DNA of 64,000 nucleotides from Gammaproteobacteria bacterium HGW-Gammaproteobacteria-15 (GTDB lineage Bacteria; Pseudomonadota; Gammaproteobacteria; Enterobacterales; Alteromonadaceae): the NCBI GenBank assembly GCA_002840125.1, contig PGZF01000001.1, positions 372,001 through 436,000 on the forward strand. Direction: 5' to 3'. A program made the translations under genes and the position numbers. Shown here piece by piece: positions 28,115 to 36,483 of the stretch (the stretch's first letter is position 1; each line of letters opens with the position of its first letter). The notes under the pieces were generated by a model. The model was not told the DNA's origin. It made no database searches and was given only the letters and a program-made list of their open reading frames with translations.

Positions 28115-28935
28115 CGATAAGCATCTACGCCCTGACACAACTGTGTAATACCAAGCAAAGTGCGGGGCGTGGTGCGGTAAATAAAATCGGCGTTAACACT
28201 TAAGTACTGGTTTTTTTTCACTGCAGGCAAAGCACTAAACGGTCTCCAGTATGAAAAATCGGCAAGCACTTTTTCTGCCACCGGCTGAATAATCACTTCG
28301 GGCTGAGCCTGGATCACCTGTTCAATACCTACCTGAGGATAGTCACCTTTGCTGCTGGCAAACGGATTATTAACCGCGCATAACTGTAGTATTTGCTGTG
28401 GCCAGGCCCGGTTAGCAATAGTGCTAAGAGGTGCTGTGCCCATAGCAAAAAAAGCTGTTACCGGTTTTTTATGCTGATATTGCTGGCGCAGCTGCGCCAA
28501 TTGTTGTTCAAATACCTGCGCTTGTTGTTCACCCTGCTCTGGATAACCGCTAAGCTGGCCGATTAAACGCAGCTCGGCGCCTATATCATCCAGCGTTAAT
28601 GGATCAGAAAACGCCACTTGAATACCCAATTGCTGCAAGCGGGCAATATCAGCCGCCGGGTTTCCGCTGCGCCAGGCAATAACTAAATCAGGTTGCAGTG
28701 CCAATACCGCTTCAAAATTAATACTGGCATAGCTGGCAATACGGGGCAGTGCCTGTGCTGCAGTGGGATAATCGCTGTAGTCACTCACAGCCACAACCTG
28801 CTCACCGGCGCCAACGGCAAACAGCAGCTCGGTAATATGCGGTGCCAGCGCAATAATGCGCTGCGGTTTAGCCTGTGCCGGTAATGCCAGTAGCACGACG
28901 AGTGATAGTAGTAATGACCAATACCCTGTGTTCAC
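28111..28935 (-). CDS. btuF: Cobalamin ABC transporter periplasmic binding protein
   Basis: A 274-residue type III solute-binding protein. A signal peptide (SLLLSLVVLLALPAQA) is followed by RIIALAPHITELLFAVGAG, the BtuF/FhuD fold start, and the motif ASINFEAVLALQPDLVIAW. It would deliver vitamin B12 to the BtuC permease. It overlaps the adenosyltransferase gene by 4 bases and is last in the riboswitch-controlled operon. Its TAG stop shares bases with the ppkA stop from the other strand. Confidence 0.88.
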   Translation of the reverse strand: MNTGYWSLLLSLVVLLALPAQAKPQRIIALAPHITELLFAVGAGEQVVAVSDYSDYPTAAQALPRIASYASINFEAVLALQPDLVIAWRSGNPAADIARLQQLGIQVAFSDPLTLDDIGAELRLIGQLSGYPEQGEQQAQVFEQQLAQLRQQYQHKKPVTAFFAMGTAPLSTIANRAWPQQILQLCAVNNPFASSKGDYPQVGIEQVIQAQPEVIIQPVAEKVLADFSYWRPFSALPAVKKNQYLSVNADFIYRTTPRTLLGITQLCQGVDAYR

Positions 28936-29537
28936 CAGTCAATCCCCCGCTGCGCTTTAATGCCATAATCAAACGCATGTTTTACATTCTGTACTTCGCT
29001 AACGGTATCAGCAAGTTCAATTAAGCGCCGGTGGCAGGCGCGGCCTGTAATCACCACATGCTGCGCTGCCGGGCGTTGCAGCAAAGCCTGTTCGATACGT
29101 TCCAGTGGCAGATAGTGATAACTTAACATATACGTCAGCTCATCCAGCAACACCACATCTATGGCCGGGTCTGCCAAAAACTGCTCGGCCTGCTGCCATA
29201 CCTGTTCGGCAGCGCCAATGTCTGCGGCTTTATCCTGGGTATCCCAGGTAAAACCGGTGGCCATTACCGCAAAATGCACACCATGTTGCTGCAATAAGTT
29301 GCGCTCGCCGCAGTCCCAGCTGCCTTTTATAAACTGCACTACTGCGGCGGTGTAACCATGGCCAACAGCACGGGCCACAGTACCAAAGCCAGAGGTAGAT
29401 TTACCCTTGCCATTACCGGTGATCACCAGTAACAAACCTTTTTCATCAGTTGCCGCCGCCACTGCGCTATCAACCTGTGTTTTCAGCCGTTGCTGACGCT
29501 CGCGGTGGCGCTGCTGTTTAAGTTCATCTGTTGCCAT
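28932..29537 (-). CDS. cobO: Cob(I)yrinic acid a,c-diamide adenosyltransferase
   Basis: A 201-residue CobA/CobO/BtuR-family enzyme that transfers adenosyl from ATP to cob(I)alamin. The P-loop GNGKGKST is at about 41-48, with FIKGSWDCGERN and VVLLDELTYML downstream. The C-terminus HAFDYGIKAQRGIDW is typical. Placed within a B12 uptake operon, it likely converts imported corrinoid to the coenzyme form. Confidence 0.93.
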   Translation of the reverse strand: MATDELKQQRHRERQQRLKTQVDSAVAAATDEKGLLLVITGNGKGKSTSGFGTVARAVGHGYTAAVVQFIKGSWDCGERNLLQQHGVHFAVMATGFTWDTQDKAADIGAAEQVWQQAEQFLADPAIDVVLLDELTYMLSYHYLPLERIEQALLQRPAAQHVVITGRACHRRLIELADTVSEVQNVKHAFDYGIKAQRGIDW

Positions 29538-29546
29538 GACACATCG

Positions 29547-30539
29547 CTATAGCCGTTGCCGGCGCATAATAAGTAAAAAAAACACACTACCCACTAAGGA
29601 GGTAATAACCCCCAGTGGAATTTCCTGTTGCGGCAGCACGGTACGGGCCAGGTTATCTACCCAGATCATAAACAGCGCCCCTACTACCGCACAGCCCAGT
29701 AACAGCCTGGCGGAAGTCACACCAAAAAAATGCCGTACTATATGCGGGATCATCAGGCCAACAAAAGCGATACCGCCACACTGCGACACAATGCAGGCTG
29801 TCAGTAATGCCGTTGCCAGCAGTAAGATCAGCCGCAACCGCGCGGTATTAACCCCCAGCGTACGGGCGCTTTCATCACTTAGCAACAGAGCATCCAGTTG
29901 GCGGCGCAGTGCCAGGGCCAATAGCAATACCAACACCACCACCGGTGCCAGCAACATTACACTATGCCAGTCGGTGCGGCTTAAACTGCCCATTAACCAG
30001 AATATCACCCGGTTAGCGGCAAAAGGCTCGGCAAAGTACAAAATAAAACTGCTGATGGCACTTAACATAAACGACACCGCAACCCCCGCCAGCAAGGTAA
30101 TTTCAACTTTACGCCAGTGTTGCCCGGCACACACGGCAAACACCAGGGCAACAGCAAATAAAGCACCGGCAAAGGCGCCAAGTGCCAGGCTGATAAGCTG
30201 TGGCGGCAGCACTACGCTAACCAGGGTGGCTCCTAAGCCGGCACCGGCCATTAAGCCAAATAAGTAAGGATCAGCCAGCGGATTACGGCTGGCATTTTGC
30301 AGCACTGCGCCGGACACCGCAAGCCCGGCGCCGACCAGCACAGCGCAGACTAAACGCGGCAAGCGAATTTGCCAGACAATGGTTTCTGCCAGTGGCGAAA
30401 TACTTGGTCTGCCAAACAATACACTGACAATATCCGCCAGTGTTAAGCTGGCACTCCCCAGTGTCAAACTCAGCAGCATGCTAAACAACAGCAATACTAA
30501 GGCGACAGACATTGCCAGCGAATAATGCCGCTTTAACAT
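29547..30539 (-). CDS. btuC: Cobalamin ABC transporter permease
   Basis: A 330-residue FecCD/BtuC-type permease with about ten membrane helices. Motifs include RLPRLVCAVLVGAGLAVSGA (family start) and GGIAFVGLMIPHIVRHFFG (coupling region facing the ATPase). It overlaps the ATPase stop by 7 bases. The FecCD family also carries iron siderophores; B12 is preferred here because of the upstream cobalamin riboswitch and the adjacent adenosyltransferase. Confidence 0.9.
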   Translation of the reverse strand: MLKRHYSLAMSVALVLLLFSMLLSLTLGSASLTLADIVSVLFGRPSISPLAETIVWQIRLPRLVCAVLVGAGLAVSGAVLQNASRNPLADPYLFGLMAGAGLGATLVSVVLPPQLISLALGAFAGALFAVALVFAVCAGQHWRKVEITLLAGVAVSFMLSAISSFILYFAEPFAANRVIFWLMGSLSRTDWHSVMLLAPVVVLVLLLALALRRQLDALLLSDESARTLGVNTARLRLILLLATALLTACIVSQCGGIAFVGLMIPHIVRHFFGVTSARLLLGCAVVGALFMIWVDNLARTVLPQQEIPLGVITSLVGSVFFLLIMRRQRL

Positions 30540-31315
30540 ACACTCTCCAAAGGAGCTGCCATAAAGGTGACTTGTAGTTTATGCAAGCGCGGGTGCAGTG
30601 CTATCTCGCACGGCAGGCCAAATACCTGCTGCATAAGTTCGGGCTGCAGTACCTCAGCGGGTGAGCCAAAGGCCACCTGTTCGCCCTGGTTTAATAACAG
30701 CAGCTTGTCACAATACATCGCTGCCAGGTTTAAATCGTGCAGACACGCCAGCAGCGGAATGCCCAGCGCTTTTACCAATTGCAGTATTTGATGCTGGTAC
30801 TGCACATCAAGATGATTTGTCGGCTCGTCCAGCAGTAATAATGAAGGTTGCTGCACCAGCGCTCTGGCAATATACAGCCGCTGTATTTCACCACCGGATA
30901 AGGTATCAACCACATCGGAGCGTTTGCCAGCAAGCCCTACTTTTTGCAGCGCCAGCTCAACCTGCGCACTGTCATAGCTGCTGTTCAGTTCAAACCAGCT
31001 TTTATGCGGCAACAGCCCCATGCTGGCCACTTGCTCTACTGTCAGAGCAAACAACGGCGCGGCTGTCTGGCTTACTACGGCCAGGTTTCTGGCAAGCTCT
31101 GCTGTAGTAAAGCAGGAGAGCTGCCGCTGCTTTAACAAAATTTGTCCGCTTTGGGCACTAAGTGCACCCTGGATCAGCCGCAATAACGAGCTTTTACCGG
31201 CACCATTAGGGCCGATAATGCCAATAAACTCACCTTTTTGCAGTGAGAAACTGATGTTGTGCAGAACCTGTTTTGCACCAAAGCGCAAACACACGGCTGA
31301 AAGTTCAAGCAACAC
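30533..31315 (-). CDS. btuD: Cobalamin ABC transporter ATP-binding protein
   Basis: About 260 residues with Walker A GPNGAGKS, signature LSGGEIQRLYIARAL, Walker B LLLLDEPTNHLD and the switch His in CLHDLNLAAMYCD. The open frame extends upstream to 31384, but CCAGGAG lies 3 bases before a GTG at 31315 and 6 before a TTG at 31312, so translation begins at one of these. It is the first gene after the riboswitch. Confidence 0.9.
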   Translation of the reverse strand: MLLELSAVCLRFGAKQVLHNISFSLQKGEFIGIIGPNGAGKSSLLRLIQGALSAQSGQILLKQRQLSCFTTAELARNLAVVSQTAAPLFALTVEQVASMGLLPHKSWFELNSSYDSAQVELALQKVGLAGKRSDVVDTLSGGEIQRLYIARALVQQPSLLLLDEPTNHLDVQYQHQILQLVKALGIPLLACLHDLNLAAMYCDKLLLLNQGEQVAFGSPAEVLQPELMQQVFGLPCEIALHPRLHKLQVTFMAAPLESVC

Positions 31316-31404
31316 TGACTCCTGGCAATAGCAGCAGCCAACTTGCTGAAAACAGTAAGTTGCCACTGCTGTGAATTCCCGCACGCAGGTAAAAAGACAT
31401 TAAG

Positions 31405-31560
31405 CTAAGGCAGGTCTCCTGACTTAAAGCGATAACCCACAACCGCCTTCCCGGAATATTACCAGTGGCATTTGATTGCAGCGCTTATTACAGTTGCGGG
31501 TACAGTGCGGGCTTTACACCCACTTCCCTTTTCAGCGGGAGTTATCCCGCACCAAAGCAG
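31405..31560 (-). ncRNA. Cobalamin riboswitch
   Basis: Read on the minus strand, the leader has the conserved B12 elements in order: GGTGCGGGA, GGGAAGTGGGTG, GCCCGCACTGTACCCGCAACTG (read in parts), GGAAG, and the highly conserved box AGTCAGGAGACCTGCC at 31408-31424. It binds adenosylcobalamin and shuts off the downstream uptake operon when B12 is plentiful. It ends about 90 bases before the btuD start. Confidence 0.95.
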
Positions 31561-31564
31561 GCGC

Positions 31565-31594
31565 AGTGTAGCAGATCTGACGAGGGGCAATCAA
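31565..31594 (-). promoter_or_regulatory. Candidate sigma-70 promoter of the B12 operon
   Basis: On the minus strand TTGATT (31589-31594) and TACACT (31565-31570) are spaced by 18 bases. Transcription would start just at the 5' edge of the riboswitch, which supports the call. No transcription data. Confidence 0.5.
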
Positions 31595-31601
31595 AATGAA
31601 A

Positions 31602-31622
31602 CCGCCAGCATCATGCTGGCGG
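31602..31622 (-). terminator. Terminator of the small exported-protein gene
   Basis: A perfect 10-base stem CCGCCAGCAT/ATGCTGGCGG with a 1-base centre follows the stop at 31634 on the minus strand and leads into GTTTCATTTTG. It separates this gene from the B12 operon. Confidence 0.75.
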
Positions 31623-31633
31623 TGGCAAATATA

Positions 31634-32026
31634 TTATTCCAGTGCACTGAGCAGGGTTTTGTCCAAACCATCTTCTGTCAGAATTTTTACAATAGCCTGA
31701 CAATGATCTACGGTAAAATCACCGTCTGCGATCTGGCCGTTTAGCATGGCACGGCGTTTCATAACAATATCAGCGATCATTTTCTGGTTAGCACCTTCAG
31801 CGCCACCCATTTTGCCATACAGTTTATCCAGATAAGGATATAACGTTTTTTCGGCATCATAAGCACTCTGGCGCACCGGCGGATGAAAATCCTGACAAGC
31901 ATTCAGGTTTAACAGATAGAAGTTTAAATAACCGGCCACGGTTATCAGTTTATAATCTTGTGCATTAGCAGTGGCTGCTGTAGACATTGCCACCGCAACA
32001 ATAGCGGCGCTCACCCATTTTTTCAT
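31634..32026 (-). CDS. Small exported protein of unknown function
   Basis: A 130-residue protein with a clear signal peptide, MKKWVSAAIVAVAMSTAATANA, cut after residue 22. The mature part has two cysteines (Cys44 in LNACQDFHPP and Cys108 in VDHCQAIV) that could form a disulfide in the periplasm, and is mostly helical. AGGAAG precedes the ATG. It stands alone between terminators. I do not recognise a family. Confidence 0.75.
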   Translation of the reverse strand: MKKWVSAAIVAVAMSTAATANAQDYKLITVAGYLNFYLLNLNACQDFHPPVRQSAYDAEKTLYPYLDKLYGKMGGAEGANQKMIADIVMKRRAMLNGQIADGDFTVDHCQAIVKILTEDGLDKTLLSALE

Positions 32027-32102
32027 TATGACTTCCTGTTATTCCACTTTCATTGCTATTCAATCTAAACAGAAAGTCGCATTTTTGCAATGTTAACAAG
32101 CT

Positions 32103-32151
32103 AAAAAGCCGCGGCCTGCAATACCGGCAGCTGTATTGTTGCAGGCCGCGC
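32103..32151 (-). terminator. Terminator of the Kelch gene
   Basis: On the minus strand a GC-rich stem (GCGGCCTGCAA pairing with TTGCAGGCCGC) with an inner AATAC/GTATT stem is followed by CTTTTTAGC. It lies about 60 bases after the Kelch gene stop and is a classic intrinsic terminator. Confidence 0.85.
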
Positions 32152-32208
32152 CGCACAGCCACTTTTGCCGCAATTTTTACCGCTTTTGTTACTGACCCTT
32201 TTACCGAC

Positions 32209-33276
32209 CTAAGGCGCTATATCATCCGTTACAGCTAACACCAGCACATCATTCAATTCCGGCCCACCACCGCGGTTACCACTACCGGCAGCAATATACA
32301 GCGCGCCGTTATGTAAAGTTACCTGGGTGCCATGCCGTCCTGATGGTAAAGCGGGCCACTTTTGCCATTGTTGCGTCGCCGGATTATAAGCTTCAACTTC
32401 ATCATGCGCGCTTACCTGGCGCAGGCTTTCACCACCGATAATCACCAGTTGCCCCTGCACTGCCACTGCAGCCGTACCGGCCCTTGGCGTGGGTAGCGGC
32501 GTATCCAGTGTATGCCAGCGCCGGGTTTTAATATCATAAACATCCACCGCAGAAACGGTCAGAGACATCGTCTCGCCGGTGTCATGTGATGACATACGCC
32601 CGGCTGCAGCATAGATTTGATCATCGATAACAGCGGCATGAAAATGATCGCGGGCATGTGGCGCGTCGCCCAACTCTGTCCACTGTCCGGTTGCCGGGTT
32701 AAATACATCCAGCCAGGCGACAAAACCGCTCATATGGCCACGGTTGTTACCGCCAATCAGATAAATAAGCCCGTTATGCACTACCACGCCACTACCGCCA
32801 CGTTGCCGGTGTTGCGGGATCTCAGGCCCGGTTTCCCAGGTGTCAGTAGCCGGGTTATAAATCAGGATATTGGCAACAGCTTTTTCTTCCGGGAAACCAC
32901 CGGTTAAGGCACCTAACACATACAGTTTGTCATCATAGGCAACTGCCTGCATATGGTGCAGTTCAAACGGAGGTTTTGCCCCCTGCTGCCATTGTCCGGT
33001 TGCGGGGTTAAAAATATCCAATGGCCGCTCGCCACGCCCGCCCAGCAAATACAAACGCCCGGCCACGGCAACAAAACCATTCTCATGCCGGGCTGCAGGT
33101 GTTCCCTGAGTATTTTGCGTTTGCCATTGCGCCTTCGCCGTTACAGGTGGCTTGCTGTTAATCAGTTTCTGGCCGGTATCTGCAGTAGCCGCAAGGGGCA
33201 ACAACGCCCAGACAGCCAGCCATAAATAACTAAGAAGTTTGCGTTCAGTATTAACAACTAAGTGGCAATTAAGCAT
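32209..33276 (-). CDS. Exported Kelch-repeat beta-propeller protein
   Basis: A 355-residue protein with an N-terminal signal segment (LLSYLWLAVWALLPLAATA) and about six Kelch blades. Repeats show the pattern GG-hydrophobic followed by FNPATGQW, YNPATDTW or YNPATQQW at roughly 50-residue steps, with double glycines in LYLLGGRGE, IYLIGGNNR and LVIIGGESL. GGAGG precedes the ATG at 33276. The ligand or partner is unknown. It is probably periplasmic. Confidence 0.88.
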   Translation of the reverse strand: MLNCHLVVNTERKLLSYLWLAVWALLPLAATADTGQKLINSKPPVTAKAQWQTQNTQGTPAARHENGFVAVAGRLYLLGGRGERPLDIFNPATGQWQQGAKPPFELHHMQAVAYDDKLYVLGALTGGFPEEKAVANILIYNPATDTWETGPEIPQHRQRGGSGVVVHNGLIYLIGGNNRGHMSGFVAWLDVFNPATGQWTELGDAPHARDHFHAAVIDDQIYAAAGRMSSHDTGETMSLTVSAVDVYDIKTRRWHTLDTPLPTPRAGTAAVAVQGQLVIIGGESLRQVSAHDEVEAYNPATQQWQKWPALPSGRHGTQVTLHNGALYIAAGSGNRGGGPELNDVLVLAVTDDIAP

Positions 33277-33396
33277 AGTTCCTCCGTTCCTGAAACCTAT
33301 ATCATAGTTGAGAATACCGGCGCAGCCCTTCAGTATTATTTACTTACTTCATTACTTTTTTTGCGTTTTACCCCCTGGGTACGCATAGCCACAGTA

Positions 33397-33762
33397 CTAC
33401 TGCGGGAGCTCTTTAACATTCTCTAATGGCACCCACCCTGATTCTGTACTGACCGTTTTTTCACACCATAGCCAGCCATTTAGAACCCTTGAACCAATCA
33501 GTAGCTCTCCTTCCAGCACATTTAGCTCTTTTGCCGTGTAATCTTCAAGTGCTCTGCTGTGTGAGTTCTCTAAACGTTCGATAATCTGACCAGGAACCCA
33601 ACCAGGCTCTTGTCCAGGCGTAGTGCACAGGTACCAGTTATCCCAGCCCTCAGAACCTGAGTATTCTTCATCAACGAGAAGAAGATCACCTTTTTTAAAG
33701 GTTATTGGCTTAGGAAACTCACTCTTATGTGAGCTGACAACGATATATCTCTTAGGGCTCAT
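33397..33762 (-). CDS. Small protein with two SH3-like domains at the distal end of the integron
   Basis: Start ATG at 33762 (MSPKRYIVVSSHKSEFP), about 121 residues. Two SH3-like units are visible: FKKGDLLLVDEEYSGSEGWDNWYLC...GWVPGQIIE at about 20-65, and LNVLEGELLIGSRVLNGWLWCEK...GWVPLENV at about 80-118. Each has the ALYDY-like and GWVP motifs typical of SH3 folds. It may be the last cassette or the first flanking gene: no attC is found to its left, and the site to its right is degenerate. Role unknown. Confidence 0.75.
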   Translation of the reverse strand: MSPKRYIVVSSHKSEFPKPITFKKGDLLLVDEEYSGSEGWDNWYLCTTPGQEPGWVPGQIIERLENSHSRALEDYTAKELNVLEGELLIGSRVLNGWLWCEKTVSTESGWVPLENVKELPQ

Positions 33763-33811
33763 AGCTCGCCTGATCAACTAATTTTACGCAGCAAAACCAT
33801 AAAACTACCAC

Positions 33812-33863
33812 TTAAAAACTATCCAAGCAGCGTAGCGACTGGTGCTTGGTCGATTTGTTAGGC
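33812..33863 (-). repeat. attC site a (degenerate, distal end)
   Basis: GTTAGGC at 33857-33863 and a palindromic middle (ccaagca / tgcttgg) form an attC-like structure, but the other core box is TAAAAAC and lacks the GTT core. It closes the CMD two-gene cassette and probably no longer recombines. Confidence 0.6.
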
Positions 33864-34031
33864 TCCAATACTCTGCTCATCGTCCTTAGGAAGAAGTTGG
33901 AGTATGGATGGCGGAACTGGACGACACCCACAAGCCTTGGCATGAGCCAAGTGCCATGCAATACGCTGCTGAAGGGTTGCATTCTTCGGCATGCGATTTT
34001 GCTCGTGCCAGGACTTATTAGCTTTACCCAT
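33858..34031 (-). CDS. Small cassette protein, coupled to CMD gene
   Basis: A 57-residue protein starting MGKANKSWHEQNRMPKNAT and ending DDEQSIGA. GGAGG stands 7 bases before the ATG at 34031, and the ATG overlaps the stop of the preceding gene (ATGGGTAA), so translation is coupled. It has the pattern RIAWHLAHAKACGCRPVP with two cysteines and three histidines. I do not know a function. The sequence is compact and charged, suggesting a soluble partner of the CMD protein. Confidence 0.7.
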   Translation of the reverse strand: MGKANKSWHEQNRMPKNATLQQRIAWHLAHAKACGCRPVPPSILQLLPKDDEQSIGA

Positions 34032-34329
34032 CGTAAGCCTCCACCGCAGCAGGGACAGCCCCAATCACAACCGCGCCAACTGCAGGCAAGCCAACAAGAA
34101 CAGCACTCAATACTTCTTGTCTCGATGCACCATGTGACTTTGCTGAAAGCACGTGAAATGGAATACCTGAGTTATTCCCTGTGGCTGCGAGAACAGCAAT
34201 GTATGCTAACTCTTCGGTCTTTTTGTCCAGTGCGCTGGCGGCATCAAGTGATTTAACCGCTTGCATCCACGCCTCCGCATGAGCCGGAGTTTCTTGTAGG
34301 AATAAGGCAAAAGCTTTTGAAACGCTCAT
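34024..34329 (-). CDS. Carboxymuconolactone-decarboxylase (AhpD-like) family cassette protein
   Basis: A 101-residue CMD-domain protein. The family pattern LDKKTEELAYIAVLAATGNNSGIPFHVLSAKSHGASRQEVLSAVL spans residues 34-80 (read in parts). The AhpD redox CXXC is missing: the site reads NNSGIPFH, leaving only the histidine. So peroxidase-type disulfide chemistry is unlikely. It is the first gene of a two-gene cassette and overlaps the second by its stop codon. Confidence 0.85.
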   Translation of the reverse strand: MSVSKAFALFLQETPAHAEAWMQAVKSLDAASALDKKTEELAYIAVLAATGNNSGIPFHVLSAKSHGASRQEVLSAVLVGLPAVGAVVIGAVPAAVEAYDG

Positions 34330-34344
34330 AGATACTTCCTTTGT

Positions 34345-34400
34345 GTCTAACGCTTGCAGAAGGAGCGCCGCCTTTTGGCGTCGCTCTTGCTACGATTATT
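34345..34400 (-). repeat. attC site b
   Basis: GTCTAAC at 34345-34351 with the palindromic centre gagcgccgcc/ggcgtcgctc. The opposite core is weak (GATTATT). It belongs to the cassette of the beta-propeller protein. Confidence 0.7.
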
Positions 34401-34407
34401 ATAGGAT

Positions 34408-35280
34408 TTACTGCTTGGGTCTAAGAGTTTCAATAAATTGTGCATCTACCCAGAATATGTCTACGTTTTCATGGTTGCCTGGAGCCATATTCCTATTGAA
34501 AAAAAGATATTTACCATCCGATGTTACGCTGGCCATAGCTTCCCAGCCTTCGGTATTTATTTTGTCGCCTAAATTAATGGGTTCCCCCCATGTATCATCT
34601 GGCTGTCGATAGCTGATATAAAGATCTGAGTCGCCATAACCTCCTTCTCTTTTACTATCAAATATCAGATAAGATTCATCTGCGGCTATAAAAGGATGAA
34701 AACTTTTTCCACTATTGATCTCTTTCCCCAGCAGCTTGGGTTCTTCATATCTGCCATCTACCAATCGTGAATATCGGATATCCCCGGTAAAATCTCTTTT
34801 GAATTCATCAAAATAGTAAGTCCCTTTTGATGATGCAGATAGTCGCATGATAGACAAACTATCGAAAGGAGAGCCAAGACTTTTCATCTCCGACCAACCT
34901 TCCCCTGTTCGTTCTCTATAGCGCTTACCCAAATGCATAATGTTGCCATCAGGCGAGAAAAGAGGGGTGCCTACCCTAGGTGAAAAAACTGATTCATGCC
35001 ACCGATTATTGGTACTTTTAAAAACAACCATTTCTTGCTTTTCGCTTTCCTTGCTATCTCGAATGAAATAAAACTCATTGAGTTCAGGCGTGAACGCTCC
35101 AATAACTTCCCATCCTTCAGTAGAAACAATACCAGGTGCAAAAATTTCTGGCGTTGAACCGGGTGGCTTTTGCCCAAGGTAAGGGCCTATTAGCACTGGA
35201 GATTCGTTTTCTGCATAACTTTCGCCAACGATAAATAAAGCTGAAAATACCAGCGCCGCTGACATATAAATACGCTTCAT
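34408..35280 (-). CDS. Exported WD40-like (PD40/TolB) beta-propeller protein, cassette gene
   Basis: A 290-residue protein with signal peptide MKRIYMSAALVFSALFIVGESYA. It holds repeated PD40 motifs: TPLFSPDGNIMHLG, FHPFIAADESYLIFDSKREGGYGDSDLYIS and VTSDGKYLFFNRN. Such proteins form TolB-like propellers in the periplasm or outside the cell. Unusually large for a cassette product. The long 3' gap to the next attC is short, so it fills its cassette. Confidence 0.85.
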   Translation of the reverse strand: MKRIYMSAALVFSALFIVGESYAENESPVLIGPYLGQKPPGSTPEIFAPGIVSTEGWEVIGAFTPELNEFYFIRDSKESEKQEMVVFKSTNNRWHESVFSPRVGTPLFSPDGNIMHLGKRYRERTGEGWSEMKSLGSPFDSLSIMRLSASSKGTYYFDEFKRDFTGDIRYSRLVDGRYEEPKLLGKEINSGKSFHPFIAADESYLIFDSKREGGYGDSDLYISYRQPDDTWGEPINLGDKINTEGWEAMASVTSDGKYLFFNRNMAPGNHENVDIFWVDAQFIETLRPKQ

Positions 35281-35414
35281 AATTTGCCCTTCTTAAAATG
35301 TGGTTGATATAGCACTCAACCTAATCAAACAGGCTTTAAAATACCTGACGTCTTTACAATTTGTGGATGAGATAATTTTGTTCTGACCGCGACAAAGAAC
35401 TTACTGAGACCTGA

Positions 35415-35490
35415 ATATAACGCCTGCCACAAACGCGAGTAATTTGTTGCGAGCGCCCGACGGGCGCGCTTTTGATGGCGATTGTTATGC
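35415..35490 (-). repeat. attC site c
   Basis: Core boxes ATATAAC (35415-35421) and GTTATGC (35484-35490) flank a 76-base imperfect palindrome with a gagcgcccgacgggcgcgc centre. The last codons of the 136-residue membrane protein run into it. Confidence 0.85.
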
Positions 35491-35895
35491 ATCCATTAAC
35501 CCAAATATTGCGGTGTAATTTTTCTCATACTCACTTACGGTAACAAAAGGCCATATCAAACAATTGATGCCTACAAGAAGCGTTAGCGTCATTGTGATAC
35601 CGGATGGAACCTCAAAAAACCAAGGTACTGCAACCAAAGGAACTAATGCAAATGTTGTAAGTGTGTAAAAACGGTAACCCACCAAGCGCTTTACCATCAA
35701 CTTCACTTCATTTTCCAAAGAAAACATTAAAAGCACTGAAACCGCCAGTACCACTGTAATAATCCAGCGCTCGACACTTGGAGTATGAATAGCGAACGCA
35801 ATTGAACTTACGAAGCCCCAATAAATACCTATAAATTTGCTAGTACCCAAGCTCAGAGAAAATTTGTCATGCTTATCTAAACTGCAATATTTCAT
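35485..35895 (-). CDS. Four-helix membrane protein, cassette gene
   Basis: A 136-residue protein with four predicted membrane segments at about 20-38, 44-62, 76-96 and 100-120. It begins MKYCSLDKHDKFSLSLG and has no signal peptide. The stop lies in the attC. No family recognised. Codon use looks more AT-rich than the T6SS genes, as is common for cassettes. Confidence 0.7.
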   Translation of the reverse strand: MKYCSLDKHDKFSLSLGTSKFIGIYWGFVSSIAFAIHTPSVERWIITVVLAVSVLLMFSLENEVKLMVKRLVGYRFYTLTTFALVPLVAVPWFFEVPSGITMTLTLLVGINCLIWPFVTVSEYEKNYTAIFGLMDA

Positions 35896-35910
35896 TTGTT
35901 CTCACTGGCT

Positions 35911-35969
35911 GCATAACGCTTCAAGAACCGGTGCGGCTTGCCGCATCCGTGTTGCTTGACTTGTTATGT
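35911..35969 (-). repeat. attC site d
   Basis: GCATAAC (35911-35917) and GTTATGT (35963-35969) with inner ttcaagaaccggtgcggc/gccgcatccgtgttgcttgac halves. 59 bases, a canonical short attC. Confidence 0.9.
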
Positions 35970-36352
35970 GGAAATTTGGTTAACACCATAAATTTACTAC
36001 CAATAATGGCAGAAAGTCCGATAACTAAAGCTACAATTGGTAAATCTATAAACCATGTCGGAGAAACATAGAACTCTCCCATTAATATAGAAACCAAGGC
36101 AAAACCGAATAATTCAGATAGTGAAACGACCGCTAACAAATGCAGCCATATTTGGCTCCTTAGAGATTTAGCGTAGAAAGATAAAACCAATAAGCTCACT
36201 AGAATTGTCGGGATGTAGCGGTACATCAACAAATTCGATGGAGATTGGCTCGCCAAGTTATCTACGCTATTTAATATCGTTGAAGTAGTACTTACTGCAG
36301 TTTGGATTACAAAGAGAATCAACGAGTATTTAATAATGCTAAGAAAGTTCAC
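35921..36352 (-). CDS. Four-helix membrane protein, cassette gene
   Basis: About 143 residues from a GTG at 36352, chosen because AAGGAG lies 7 bases before it; a longer frame upstream would read through the neighbouring attC. Four membrane segments follow (FLSIIKYSLILFVIQTAV, IPTILVSLLVLSFY, LLAVVSLSELFGFALVSIL, PIVALVIGLSAIIG). The C-terminal tail SSNTDAASRTGS is encoded inside the attC, as is common for cassette genes. No family recognised. Confidence 0.65.
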   Translation of the reverse strand: MNFLSIIKYSLILFVIQTAVSTTSTILNSVDNLASQSPSNLLMYRYIPTILVSLLVLSFYAKSLRSQIWLHLLAVVSLSELFGFALVSILMGEFYVSPTWFIDLPIVALVIGLSAIIGSKFMVLTKFPHNKSSNTDAASRTGS

Positions 36353-36366
36353 GATGGCTCCTTGCC

Positions 36367-36483
36367 ACATAACGCCCCAATCACCGGGCCAGTGTAGCGG
36401 AACATTTTTTGTGGTAAAAGAGCGTAGCGACACCACAAAAATTGTGGAGCGTAGCTGGCTCCGCGTGCATTGGCTTGTTAGCA
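36367..36483 (-). repeat. attC site e (long)
   Basis: ACATAAC (36367-36373) and GTTAGCA (36477-36483) enclose 117 bases with strong internal pairing (ttttttgtggt / accacaaaaa). This is roughly twice the length of the short attC sites here. Confidence 0.85.

Noticed and set aside
31316-31384. N-terminal extension of the btuD ORF
   Set aside because: The extra residues (Cys/Gln-rich) are unlike ABC ATPases and lie between riboswitch and ribosome site.
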